From Pterobdella sp. o SKG-2022 (Eukaryota; Annelida; Clitellata; Hirudinida; Piscicolidae): DNA of 64,000 nucleotides. The notes beneath the pieces were generated by a model. The model ran no database searches and had not been told where the DNA came from. It worked only from the letters and a program-made list of their open reading frames with translations. Each line of letters starts with the position of its first letter. Position 1 is the stretch's first letter. The translations under genes were made by a program, and so were the position numbers. Below are positions 25,232 through 37,808 of this stretch, piece after piece. Location of the stretch: assembly GCA_964035795.1 (NCBI GenBank), contig OZ038326.1, positions 2,266,916 through 2,330,915 of the forward strand, read 5' to 3'.

Positions 25232-26645
25232 TTATTTACCCTCGCCCTCCACATCTTTCACGCCGTCATCTCCAGCTTCTGTTTATGGTGATTTATTTCA
25301 TAAGTACGATGTCATTACATTAAAACAAGAAAAAATCTATATACAGACACATAAATACCACCTGGCATGTAGACAACCATGATGATAAACCAAACTGATT
25401 TAACTAAAAATTTATCATAGCATACAAACTATAGCTACACAAGTAATCAATTTATGACTCACCATCGGGATTAGAGTCGGAGCACCACAAAGTGAGATTG
25501 TCCCTGAGAAGTTGCATGATCAACGTTGAATCCTTGTATGACTCCTCCCTGAGCATATCCAACTCTGCTATTGCATCATCAAAAGCTGCCTTTGCCAGTC
25601 TGTTCAAATTTAGAGAATTAAGATTATTGTGTAGTGTATTATTATAAACGAATTATTCATGTTTTACGTACCTTCAAGAAAATAAATTAATATAGATAAA
25701 ATTTCATATTCACTATGAATTCAATAAAAGATTCAGCAATCAATATAGAAATGGTGTCAGAACTAGAAAAAATCACCTGCAAGCTCTTTCAGGGGAATTT
25801 AGAATTTCATAATAGAAGACAGAGAAGTTGAGAGCAAGACCAAGCCTTATTGGGTGAGTAGTGGGTAGAATCACCGTGGCTGTATCTGAGGCACTTTTGT
25901 ATGCCACCAAACTGCTTTCTGCTGCCAACTTTCTCTCATCTCCTACTGAAAACTCTGCCAAATATCTGTAGTAGTCTCCTTTCCTGTGAAAATAAAGGAT
26001 CTGGTAACACCTCTTGAATAAAGATTTTTGTGTACTCAATGAGTTAAGCTATTAAGTGGTATTGAAAATGTGTTTTTACTGACATTTTAAGGTAAAAAAC
26101 TTTTGATTCATCCTCAGCATTCTTGAGCAAGTTATTTTCTATCACATTCAAGACATTGCAACAAATTTCATTCAACTCTTTTTCTACCTAATGATTTCAT
26201 GAAATGCGTTGGTTAAGAAATCTTTGATCATAATTAATTTATTAACGAACTTGTTTCCTATAACACTTGATTAGCTTAAGTTTTGGTTGATTCTTTTCTT
26301 TATTTTCTTCTTTCTGCTCTAACCCACTTAAGATTCTCCATGAAGCTCTTTTTGCTCCAATGACATTTTTGTAAGCTACGGAGAGCAAGTTACGCTCTTC
26401 GGTCGTTAAGCTGTTGCAGTTAGTTGCAACCTTCTTCATAAATTCTATCATTTCTGAAAAAATTTTGAAGTTATTTAATAAATAACTTATAATTTTTTAA
26501 CACTTATTGCAATTTAAAAACAATTGTAAACAAATCAAGTAAACAATTTTCTTAAATGAATTATATAGTAAAATAAACCTTCATATCTTTCTGCTTGTTC
26601 AGCTAATTTTGCTTTGTAAACATTTTCTTCTCTGTCAAAAGCCAT
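25232..26645 (-). CDS. 14-3-3 (YWHA family): 14-3-3 protein, 6 exons, 254 aa
   Basis: Dimeric adaptor that binds phosphoserine/phosphothreonine motifs in the cytosol. Exons in coding order: 26579-26645, 26251-26453, 26084-26187, 25777-25983, 25463-25599, 25232-25278 (765 nt, in frame; length typical for the family). The start [20 protein letters not shown] matches the family N-terminus. Signature segments follow: [58 protein letters not shown], and [19 protein letters not shown]. The phosphopeptide-binding Lys (AYKN), Arg (KRAS), and Arg-Tyr (YYRYL) are present. The last exon gives the usual acidic variable tail ([15 protein letters not shown]). Introns are short and AT-rich, without the GT/CA end pattern of the neighbouring SLC5 gene. 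Epsilon versus zeta-type assignment is not attempted. Confidence 0.97.
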
Positions 26646-27024
26646 TTTTAAAAAGCTTGCACAAAAATTTGAACGAATCTTCAACCGATAAATTACAAAT
26701 AAACATGGACGTCACCTTTTCCGCAAATTTTAATAGTCGCGTATGGGGCTTAAGTGACATTTTCCAACGATTTTTATATTTTATTCAGCTTTGATAAAAT
26801 TTTTCAAATGTGCTATTAATTTTTATTCAAAAATATGATTTTTTTATAAAAATAAATCCTATAAAATATCAAATATCGAAAACGTCACAAGAAAAAAACG
26901 TCAAAGGAAAATTTCAACAGATAAATAATATTCGTTTCTTAATTTACTTAATAAATTATTAGTAAATCTTGCAGGCACTTCAAAACAAGTGGATTAAAAA
27001 CAATTATTATGAAAGAAATAGGAA
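26646..27024. other. Intergenic: 14-3-3 promoter and sirtuin 3' flank
   Basis: About 380 bp of AT-rich DNA between two minus-strand genes. No gene or clear motif seen. Confidence 0.55.
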
Positions 27025-29506
27025 TTAAATTTGAATTTTAGGTATAACATCGCCACAATTGGAATTAATTTTCAAATCGCACAAGTGATCTGCCCTTGTT
27101 GGACCTGTAAATATTGTTAAAATAATATTAAAAATCAAATAAAAACAATGTATATACGTATTTAAAAAAAAACATAAAATTGGAAAATCAATAAAAATGT
27201 ATATATTTATGTGTTTTTCTTGAATGTTTTAAGATAAGGCTGAATTTATCAAAAATTATAGCCTTTTTTTTGCTTACTAAATGCACTAAAATTTTTCCAT
27301 AAATCGACGTAAAAAATGTTGACTATTATTCATAAGTACATCAAGATGTCTCTAAAAAGTTAAATTCATGTGAAAAACAAAATTTAAAAATATTAACGCA
27401 GATTGAGGAAGTTAACCCCAATAAATTAATTTTTTTTAAATTAACTCAAAAATAAGATAATTTTGTTTTTACAAAGATTTACAGTTTAATATAATATTTA
27501 TACAAAAAAAATTTTTTAATGTAATACAAAGCTATTTCATAGAGTCGAAAGTCTGACAAATTTTAATATTACGCATGATTATGATACCGGCTAAATATTA
27601 CAAACAAGAAAATACAAAGTAACTGCATGAGTATTCATTTATATATGATATTAAATTCAAGAGATAATATGCATTGATTAAAAGCGTAACTGACTATAAA
27701 CATATTGACTAAAAGTAATACCATCATTTTTAAACATTTTAAACCGTTGGTAAATAGTTGAGGGCATGCATTTAAAAATTAAACTATTTTTCCCTGGGCA
27801 AAAAAGCTTTAAAACGATCTAAATCCTTGAATATACACACTCATTGTTAACTGTGATTATGTCTAAAGACGAAAATTAATTATATATATATAATATACAC
27901 ACTTACTCAATGAATTGACAAACCTATGTTGACTAGAGCTATTTTCTTTCCTAGTTTCTTGGCTTGTACAACATACTGGTATGAAGAATGCACCTGAAGT
28001 GATATTTAAATCTTATACCAATTTTCCAACCCCCATTCCACTGAAATATTACCAGTGCCTATTGAAATATCTCTAAAAAATCACCTCCTGAAACAACCCC
28101 TTCCAAACCACCATACTTTCACCAGCCTACCATCCCACATTCAAAAAACATAATTCAAGCTCTTCACACAAAAACAAGAACTCCCATTCTTTCTTAAAAC
28201 CCAAACCAACATGAAGAGACGATCCGACAACGAGGAGAGAAGAGGCTTGTTCGACCATACATTCTGCTGCACTTATGACCCAATATGGCACTTGTTCCCC
28301 ATAGAATACAACATCTGTTTTCAATATTCCACCACAACTATCGCAACTGGGTAACTATTTTGTGGTGACCATTATAATTGAAAAGTAATACTATATTGAT
28401 GTAGTTATTTTACTGACAACTCTGAACTTTGGAATGAAAAAAAATGTTTGAAAAATCTTGAAATAAACTCATTTAGAGCTATGATAATATTGCATAGCAA
28501 AGTTTACTTCTCACAAAAGCTAAATCAAGAAGTGATAAATAAAAAAAACCTTGAATTGGCCAATTATAGCATTGCTAAGAATAACATCTCCTGTGTAATC
28601 TACATGATTGCTGGGCTTGAATTCTTCTAACCAATTAAAATTTAATTTTGCTAATTTTTGTTGTATAATTTTTCTGGCTGAGACTTCTCCACAACTTGTA
28701 CATATGACCTGATATAAAAAAAAAGCAAAATAAAATTAAAAATTTGAAAATTGCTTAATTTTTAAGATACTATTTATTACCAAGTATCATAACTGTATAC
28801 TTTCTTTTTTTCTGTATTTTCATTATATAAATAAAATTTTTTAAAAAAGTTTAAATAAAATAAAAAACAAACATCAAAAAGAGTTCCATGAAGTTCTAAA
28901 ACCTTTTGAGATCCAGCTTTTTGGTGCAGCCTGTAAGTATGGGCTGAATCATACTCATTAAAAAGCAGATGAATAATTTCAAGAATAATTTTTACGTACT
29001 GATATATGAATAATTATCAGAAAAGCTACATTTTGAAGAAAAACATTTAGAAACCTATCAATATTTTGAGTGATGATGTAGCTCACCATCCCATTTCTTT
29101 CCCATTCTGACAAAGTAGCATGAGTTCCATTCGGGAAAGATGATACAACTTTTGGAAATGAAATGAAGTTCCGAAGCCAGTATTTTTTTCTGTTAAGTTC
29201 TGAAGAGATGAAATCCTGATAAGTGCATATTGGTCTAGATTTACGAGAATAAAGACCTGTCTTTTTTGATCTGTAATCTGAAATGTGATGCATAAGTTTA
29301 ACTTGAGAGTAAAATTTAATCTATGTTTTATATAAACCTCGAATACCACTCTCTGTTGAAACTCCTGCCCCTGTCACCACCAATAAATCCTTGGAGTTCT
29401 TGATGAACCTTTTTAAAGCTGATATTTCACTTTCATTAGGCGAAAAATATTCTGGAATAAAGCCAACGCTTTTGTTGTTTATTGAACACAAACGTTTAGC
29501 TAACAT
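27025..29506 (-). CDS. SIRT4-like: SIRT4-type (class II) sirtuin, 7 exons, 300 aa
   Basis: Predicted NAD+-dependent lipoamidase, deacylase or ADP-ribosyltransferase; SIRT4 members are mitochondrial. Exons in coding order: 29338-29506, 29055-29277, 28873-28930, 28550-28708, 28211-28354, 27924-27993, 27025-27104 (903 nt, in frame). The NAD loop is LLVVTGAGVSTESGI (residues 41-55), followed by DYRSKKTGLYSR, ITQNIDRLHQKAGS and the catalytic His in LELHG (about 145). Zinc ligands are CTSC (153/156) and CDSC (207/210). The sequence continues GGILKTDVVFYGE, LLVVGSSLHVHSSYQYVV and KKIALVNIGPTRADHL. The segments LFDVICTSCGE and GPTRADHLCDLKINSNCG favour SIRT4 over SIRT5. The invariant Pro of the GIPDYRS loop reads Arg at the exon 1/2 junction. 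The N-terminus (MLAKRLCSINNKS) could serve as a short mitochondrial presequence. Introns are plain AT-rich. Confidence 0.94.
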
Positions 29507-29921
29507 TGTGAAAATCTCAAGTTATTATTTATTTTACAAAAATGCTTTATATTCTTTATAATCATTCAAGACATAAATTAAATTGGAAATCGTAGCAAAA
29601 AGCACCATCGAACCACTGTAAACTTTTTTAAAATTTGCGTATAAAAATAAACTTAACTATAAAATTAAGGTAATTTGAAGAAAAAATTAATATAAATAGA
29701 ATCTATATGAAAAATATGGAAAATTGATATATATGTAGTTAATCAAAGGAATATTCACATAATTAGTCATTTTGTTAAACATAATAATTTTTGGATTAAA
29801 AATATCTTTAAAAAATAAACTACGAAAAAATGAAATAAACATCATATGTTGTTATTTTCAAAACAACTTCCATTCATATTGTTTTTTATTTTGAAAATGA
29901 AAACTTTGTGTTTTTTTATGT
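29507..29921. other. Divergent intergenic region
   Basis: About 415 bp of AT-rich DNA between the divergently oriented sirtuin and the LRR-like reading frame. It may act as a shared promoter. No motif can be named. Confidence 0.45.
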
Positions 29922-30689
29922 ATGATTATACCAGCCCTTTCACTCAAATTGTGTACAAAAGAAGATGCAGTGTGTGAAGGCTTTAAAAACAAAACTGAAA
30001 TATTTTGCGACGACAATTTCGAGGTGTTAGATTTACAATTAGCTCCTCGTGTAGAAAACATTAGCATAAAAAACAACAACAAACTAATCGATATAGTAAA
30101 TACTAAAAATCTTGAGCGCAAGATTTTTCTTGAGTTTCAAAACTCAGAAGTATTAGCGGATCTTGCTTTGCTCAAAAACTTAGAAGGTCTCGTTTTCGAC
30201 AAAAGTAGAATCAATAGAAAAACGCTATATAGGAAAAATTTTAGTTGTCCTTATATAAAATTTTCTTCAACTGATTTTGGGGAATCAGAAATAAACGTTT
30301 TTGAAGATTATTTTTCATGTAAATCGTTATTTTTTGAAAATGTAACTTTTAGAAACGATATGAAAAGTGAATTTTTTTGTGAGACCATAGATTTCTTAAA
30401 TTGTATAATTGGTCAATTTACTTTTTCTTATCTATATTTCTATAGTGTTATTATAGCAAACAGTCAAATGCCAGAATTGCCAAACACCTTCGTTGTTGAA
30501 TTCAAAGAAATAAAAAAAATAACAATGCTTAACGTCACTCTAACACGTGATTGTAACTGGACAAGAATAATTCCAGAATATGTGTTCTTTACCGATGTGA
30601 AATGTGCCCAAAAAGATGAAACAATAGAGTTAAAAAAATTTTTGAAAACATGTCTAAAAACACTGGTACTTATCCATTCAATAATTTAA
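29922..30689 (+). CDS. Unrecognised, probably extracellular LRR-like protein, 255 codons in one exon
   Basis: Long for a chance frame in DNA this AT-rich. I do not recognise the protein. The layout suggests a degenerate leucine-rich-repeat ectodomain. A Cys-rich N-terminal cap (C-TKEDAV-C, then TEIFC) leads into VLDLQLAPRVENISI. Repeats of about 24 residues follow, with patterns such as LADLALLKNLEGLVF. A C-terminal CNWTR...KC resembles an LRRCT cap. Six N-glycosylation sequons (NKT, NIS, NFS, NVT, NVT, NWT) support secretion or a cell-surface site. No convincing signal peptide follows the first ATG; the in-frame codons just upstream (KLCVFLC, after a stop) extend a hydrophobic run. The real start may thus lie in an upstream exon or be supplied by trans-splicing. 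A donor-like GTACTT at 30666 could give an alternative C-terminus. Confidence 0.5.
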   Translation: MIIPALSLKLCTKEDAVCEGFKNKTEIFCDDNFEVLDLQLAPRVENISIKNNNKLIDIVNTKNLERKIFLEFQNSEVLADLALLKNLEGLVFDKSRINRKTLYRKNFSCPYIKFSSTDFGESEINVFEDYFSCKSLFFENVTFRNDMKSEFFCETIDFLNCIIGQFTFSYLYFYSVIIANSQMPELPNTFVVEFKEIKKITMLNVTLTRDCNWTRIIPEYVFFTDVKCAQKDETIELKKFLKTCLKTLVLIHSII

Positions 30690-31970
30690 ACAAACTTTTT
30701 GATTTAATCTTTTATACTTACATCTTCCCAGACGACCAAAAGGTATTTTATCTACTAAAGTTTATTGTGAAAATTAAAAGAGAACTTTCAGAAAAAACAA
30801 TGATGAAATAAAATAAACTTAATAGCACTTAGCAAGCACTAAAAAATGTTTTGATTTTTTAAACTTTCACTTTTGTAAATCAAAGCGTTTACTACAAATT
30901 TTATGTAGTAGAACCACACTGGAACAGTTGCTAATTGTTGGCCCAACGCGGATCGAGTCCGGTAACTTTAGTAAATTTGCCTAATGCTCAACCAGCTATA
31001 CAAGCCAAAAAAATTGATTCTAAATTCGTTACTGAATTGAATATTAGTGCTAATATTATTGATCTATTCCTAATTAGTGATTTAACGCATATTTGAGTTT
31101 CAGAAGAAAAAATGAGTGAAAAATACATTGTTCGATAGAGTTGGTTTCATAAATTTTTTTGTTTGTAATCGAGTTACTATAAAAAGTACACATCATATTT
31201 TCTTTCTATATAAAATATAAAAAATCTTCAATTTACTAATTAAGTAAAAATATCAATAATTAGGTAATATAAGATTTCTCATGTGGAAACAGCTACTAAA
31301 ACAAAAACTTCAAACGTAAAAGTGTACAAAGGCAGGCTTGCAAACAATTTCTGAACTTTGTTTTTGTTACTTTGCCTTACCCACTATCTTCACTTTCGCA
31401 TGAATATTCAAAAAAATTTTAGCTCATATTAAATAAATTAATCTTTTTGGTTCAATATGAGTTATTAAAAACACAGGATATTTATGAATGTTTATAACTT
31501 GTTTTGAATTGCTTATAATCTATATTATTTCACTATTATTTCTAAAACTATGGGTTAAATAAAATTTAGCAGAAAACTTTTCGGTTTTGAAATATCACTA
31601 TTAAGTGTTTTCTATATGAATGAGTCCTTAACGTTCGTAAAAGCTATTCAAAGTACAAAACTTCAGTTAAACTTTCTTAGATTTACCAAAACTTCATTCA
31701 ATTTCATACTACTTTTGAATCCTAACGCAAGGTAAAAAACTAAAATGACAATAAAAATTGGTATCATATGACCGCAAATTAACTCTCTTGTTCTTATCAT
31801 AAGGCCTCGTGAGCTTTATTGTCAAAACCTACAATAATTATGAATTCCAATGCCTGTCACATTTTTAAATCGATTTATCATATTAATTCTAAAAATGCAT
31901 TTCAAAAAAATTATATTCGAAAATTATTGTACAAGATTCTTTTTTTAATTTTGCATTTAAAGCATATTTG
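30690..31970. other. AT-rich intergenic DNA with one tRNA-like element
   Basis: No protein-coding exon can be supported. It contains the tRNA-like sequence at 30940-31006 and otherwise AT-rich DNA. Confidence 0.5.
30940..31006 (-). other. tRNA-like sequence (pseudo-tRNA or tRNA-derived SINE remnant)
   Basis: On the minus strand GGCTTGT at the 5' end can pair with most of the 3' GGGCC-containing end. An A-box-like TAGCTGGTTGAGCA and a B-box-like GGACTCGATCC are correctly ordered. The D-loop is shortened and the anticodon arm is poor, so a working tRNA is unlikely. A covariance-model search would decide. Confidence 0.3.
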
Positions 31971-32108
31971 AATTAAACTTTAAAAACATCAATTGAGGAT
32001 TCATACATTTATTTAAAAGAAAAGCTATAATTTTCGATAAGTATAGCTATACTTATCGAAAATTATAGCTTTTCTTTTAAATAAAATTGATGTTTTTAAA
32101 GTTTAATT
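31971..32108. repeat. Near-perfect 138-bp palindrome (inverted repeat without spacer)
   Basis: The centre lies at 32046/32047 (GTATAG|CTATAC). The inner 37 bp of each arm match perfectly, and the outer 21 bp match again after a 16-base insertion in the left arm and 2 extra bases in the right arm. The outermost AATTAAAC/GTTTAATT pair closes it. It would form a long hairpin. Confidence 0.93.
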
Positions 32109-35061
32109 GCTATACAAAACATACATAAGATGTCTTTGTAAAGCATATTTATTTATTCGGGTATTTAGTTACAAGACATATTCAAGTATTCAATGTAACC
32201 ATTAAAACTTAACCCGAAGGAAGTTTAAACTGCATAAATTATACCACACAACTCTCCTTGTACACTTATTTATAATTAAAAATATTCTTTTTTATCGTTC
32301 TTATAATATAATATAACAATAATTCACAATAATTTTTTTTAGTTCAAGCTTATGCTTTTGGGCTTGTATTCTTATTAACTAAACAATAGATCTGTTACTT
32401 TCTGAAGATCATTATCATAACCTTTTTCTTCTTCCCTTTCATCATTTTTTCACTTTTATCACCGTTCTTTTCATCATCACCAACGTTATTTCCATTTTGC
32501 ACATCAGCATCATCATCGTACTCATCATCATCATCCTCATCACCCTCATCATCATCATCACCCTCATCATCATCATCACCCTCATCATCATCCCCATCAT
32601 AATTTTTTCTTATCCTCATACTGCCCACCATTCTTCATCATCGTCTGCTTCATCCTGCTCATTATTGCTCAACAGGTTATGGACTGTGATTGAGATTAAA
32701 TTATTCACTTTAATATCCTCAACGTTACTCGAATATTTTCACTTATTTTGTATTAATTAAGTTCATAGTTTGCAGTTTTAAGTAAAAAATAATTTCCTTA
32801 AGAATTCATATATATATATAATCTACCGTAAAAAAGCTTATTATGTAAATGACCAAGGATTCGAATAATCATAATGCATGAACAAAACTCAAACTAAACA
32901 AAGATTTGTACAACATAACCAAATATTTTATAGGTATTTTGAGTTAGATATATCTATGAACATTTTTGCAGTTTCGGTGTACTTTAAAATGTATTTCTAC
33001 GCCTAAAGTCAAGTTTTATTCAACTCAAATGCAAGCTTTTCAGCAAGCAAGTGATTCTCACGAGTTTCAATTAGTATCCTTAAACAAAAAAATAAACTTG
33101 ATTTTATATGTATTTAATCAAGGGAATGAAAAAGTTAGAAAAATTATGCCAGAGACAACTGATTTTAAAAAACTTTCGAATAATTAAGATGCGTTTTAAG
33201 TCTTTTTAAATATTTGTAAAATTTGTTATAGGTTTTCAAACTACTTCCAAATATAAAAATTATCTAATGGTTTAAACATAATTCATGAATTAAAATTTTT
33301 TTATACTCAATACGGATTAAGTTCTCGAAACGCATTAAAAATGTGGCGTAACCGCATCAAACGTTCAGAGAATTTGATGCATCACATGATATAAATGCAT
33401 TGTAGTTTAACTAACAAGATGAAAAAAAATTTTGAATAAAGATTTCAATTTTTAAAAAAAGTAACATATAAAAACACATTTTTTTTAATGTTGCGCCACA
33501 AAAAAATAATATATTACTATTAAAATTATATAATTATATTGAAATAATATATTTCTGTCAATAAATGACACATTTCATGAAATCAAAATATATATTGCTT
33601 AATTTTTTTGAGCTAAAACCTCGTTCAATTTCAAAACTCATGACTTCAACTAAGCCCAGAAGAATATATTAATATAACCTCAACTATCCCTTATGTACTG
33701 ATAGTGTTGTTTTGGTATAATCTATGCCAAATGTCTTCAAGTTTGATACAAGAAATTGCTTATGATATCACTGTTAGCATGTGGTAATTTTTTATAAATT
33801 TAAATACTATGGCTAGATTTTTTTCTATGAGTTATCAGTAGGTTAAAATATTAATAACCTGATACAATTTTCTTACCCTACAATCTATCTTGCTAAAGTA
33901 TAAATACTGAATAAAACTATTGTTATCTGTGAGTGTAGCTTCTTATCTTATCTTCAAATATTAGATATTAAAACAGGTAGCATAAATGATATTTGTTTTA
34001 ATAGATTATCTTCAACTTTGTTTGAATGTTGAATTTCCTCAAACTTCGTTTGGATTCTAGCTTAAAATCAACTGTTTTTTCAAACCATATTTTTCTCTGT
34101 TTTTTGGGGGTGTGACTTTAAATGAAAAAAATGTTTATCAAATACAAGTCAAATATTATAATTATCTTAGTTTCTGGAACACAACACTAAAAACAAAATT
34201 GGAAAAAATGCTTTCTATGACAAAACTGGCAAAAAATTATGCGTTTTCTCATATAGGTATTATTTTTCTAGCGCAAAATCTTATTAAATTACCAAAAATC
34301 TTTTATCTTCATCCAATGACTCAAACAAGTGAATAATATCTAAGTATGAAATAATTATGACCATTATATTTTTATAATAGTTTTAGTTTATTACACACAA
34401 CCAAACTGCAATAGGAATAAGTTAATCGTTAAACAGCGTTGTTTTGAGACCTTCATAACCATCGAAAATAATCAATCATCCATCAACTACCATTAACTTC
34501 CCCATGTAAAAGACGCAGTAACCAAAAGACTGACTACCATTTCTGCATTTACTCAGTTCCTCGACGCCTTTGTTTAGTGGATTGTTTAATCAACTTTTCA
34601 GACTTCTTATGTGTTTTTAATACAGTAATTATTTATAGAACATTATTTTATCTATTAAAATTCCTCAAATTGAATTATTTAAAACTATTCTAAAAATTAA
34701 TCTATTGCATTCAAAAGTTTATATAAAGTGATATTAAAAAACAACAACTATATCAATGGTTGGCCTATTCAATAATATATTCAATGTCTTCCCTTCAAAT
34801 AAGATTGCGTAAATATTCAAACAAAAGTATCTCATTGGCTGGATTAATGTGAAATATAATGAAATTATTCCGTTGTTTTTCTATTGTAAACGAAATTTAA
34901 TTTTTGCTCAAGTTGCTATTGTTTTGTGTAAATGTTTTTTAATTATAATTTTGAGCTCAATACTAAATGGTTTGAGGTTAGTTTCCGAACTGAATTCAAA
35001 TATAATATAAGAAATTGGCATCTTAATTAAATATATAGATAGACTATAATATACTTCGTAG
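32109..35061. other. AT-rich region without a supported gene
   Basis: Nearly 3 kb. It holds a TCA-rich microsatellite (32495-32600) and short open frames at 32966-33187 and 34112-34336 with no recognisable domain. The first is preceded by a TTTTTGCAG acceptor-like site at about 32971, so a lone exon is possible but not supported. Confidence 0.45.
32495..32600 (+). repeat. (ATC)n/(TCA)n imperfect microsatellite
   Basis: Runs of CATCATCAT broken by regular CCTCAC units, giving a roughly 24-bp higher-order period. On the minus strand it reads as an Asp/Glu/Gly-coding frame, which I take as a repeat artefact. Confidence 0.9.
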
Positions 35062-36205
<1,144 letters not shown>

Positions 36206-36530
36206 ATGGCCAAAAAGACCTTAAAGATATATAGAAACCTTAACGACCAAAAAGCTAATGGTAATCAAGCCAGTAAATATTAGTGTTAGTTTTTAAGTTA
36301 TATGTCAAGCCTGTAAAACCCGTCAAGTCGATGAATATAAATGCTACATTGATAAGTATTCAAAGATTTGTATTGATAGAATGAAGAAGAAAGCTAAAAT
36401 TTTTGATCCAAAGTTCAAAGCTTTACATAAAGCAAGCATTCATCCCTTGGTTTCATCATTGGTTCCACTTTTGTGTGATCGTTGCTTGTCAACTGAGTTT
36501 TATCTAGATCGATGGGGTTTTCTGAATTAA
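36206..36530 (+). CDS. Small unknown protein, two exons with a 37-nt intron, 95 aa
   Basis: Exons 36206-36272 and 36310-36530, joined in phase 1 (288 nt including TAA). The protein is basic (MAKKTLKIYRNLNDQKANGN at the start) and has six Cys. Four of them lie in CKTRQVDEYKC...C and LLCDRC, which could bind metal. It ends STEFYLDRWGFLN. Codon periodicity and the Trp/Tyr/Cys content are clearly unlike the surrounding AT-rich DNA, which argues for real coding sequence. The intron (GTAAAT...TGTCAAG) is very short but has correct ends, and without it the frame is broken. I do not recognise the family. Confidence 0.55.
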
Positions 36531-37808
36531 ATTCAAATGAGTGATACTTAGAAAAGTTTGGGCTGGGAACGAAGAAAATGTTTATCATAATGTTTAGACG
36601 AAAATAAATTGTTTAAAGTTCATAATACACAGGCAACTAGTGTGATTATTTATTTAACAATTATGATTACTTATTTTATAGCAATTAGTATCGTTTTATT
36701 TTGCTCATCATTATAAAACCAGTCAAATAGGTTTTAAAAATATTTGCCACGCGTTTGCTGACAGCTTTCACTCAAGTGGTTAAAATTTTGAAAAAATCAT
36801 AGGTCATTCAAAATTGTCGTTTTCAGTAGTAAATAGTTACATTATTTCGCTTCAAAAAACACGAAACAAAAAATATCTTAGGCTTGTGTCTTAAGTTTAC
36901 CTTAACCTTTGGACTAATGCCTGTAGCTGAATACTAATAAGATAAGCACTTTTGAATCAAAAAAAGCATAACATTTATTTTAAGTTTATGTGTTATTTTT
37001 AGCTTTTCAGACACAAAATTCGTTGAAAAGTGTTTCTTACGCCAAAAATAAACTGTGAAATGAGTTTTTGATTTGAAAGATTTGGTTTAAATGAATTTAA
37101 ATTTTGAAAATATGTAATGACAGAAGACATAAAAATAACATCTAATTATCATTTTTGAGATTTCATTATTAACTTTATCTAAATAACGTTTTTTTTTATT
37201 AATCTAGTATAAAAATTTAATGTTATATTTGAACTATTACTATGGTTTTAATTTTATTATTGTTGAAAGTAAAATATCGATTATTGTTCAATTATTCCAA
37301 ACAAAAAAAAATTATATTTCGAGGGTGTTTCAAAGTTTTTTGTTAAAGTTTAAGTCAAAAGACATTTTGATAAGAACAATAATGTTTTTTAAAATTATTT
37401 AAATATATATTGGTTAATATCAATTTTTAAATAATTTTTGAACAAAATACGATAAATTTAATTAAAAAATGTTTTAACATTGAAAAATTAGCTTTTAAGA
37501 AAAACACCTGAAAAACTAAAGTATTAATACCAAAGTGAACTTTTAGTAGCAATCAAATAACAACGCAGAATTCAAATCGGTAACAATTATATTGATGAGG
37601 TTATTTTTTTATATGAATTCGGACAATCTTCAAATAAAAAAGTGTTTCATATTTAATTATTCTTTTATTTTCGAATGAAAAGTGTATTCCCATAGTAACC
37701 GACAAGTTGCGTCTTGAATGTGTGAAGGAACATTGACAATTTTCGACCTTTCAAAACAAAATAATGTAAGTTATTAATCATTTTCAAAATATACCTTGTG
37801 CCTTAAAA
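36531..37808. other. AT-rich intergenic DNA, no gene seen
   Basis: Lies between two plus-strand genes. It probably contains the 3' flank of the small gene and the promoter of the MDM1-like gene. No supported coding sequence. Confidence 0.5.

Noticed and set aside
32395..32631. Acidic Asp/Glu-rich minus-strand frame
   Set aside because: Translation of the ATC microsatellite, without exon boundaries.
34112..34336. 74-codon frame starting MTLNEKNVYQIQ
   Set aside because: No domain, no neighbouring exon, and composition like background.
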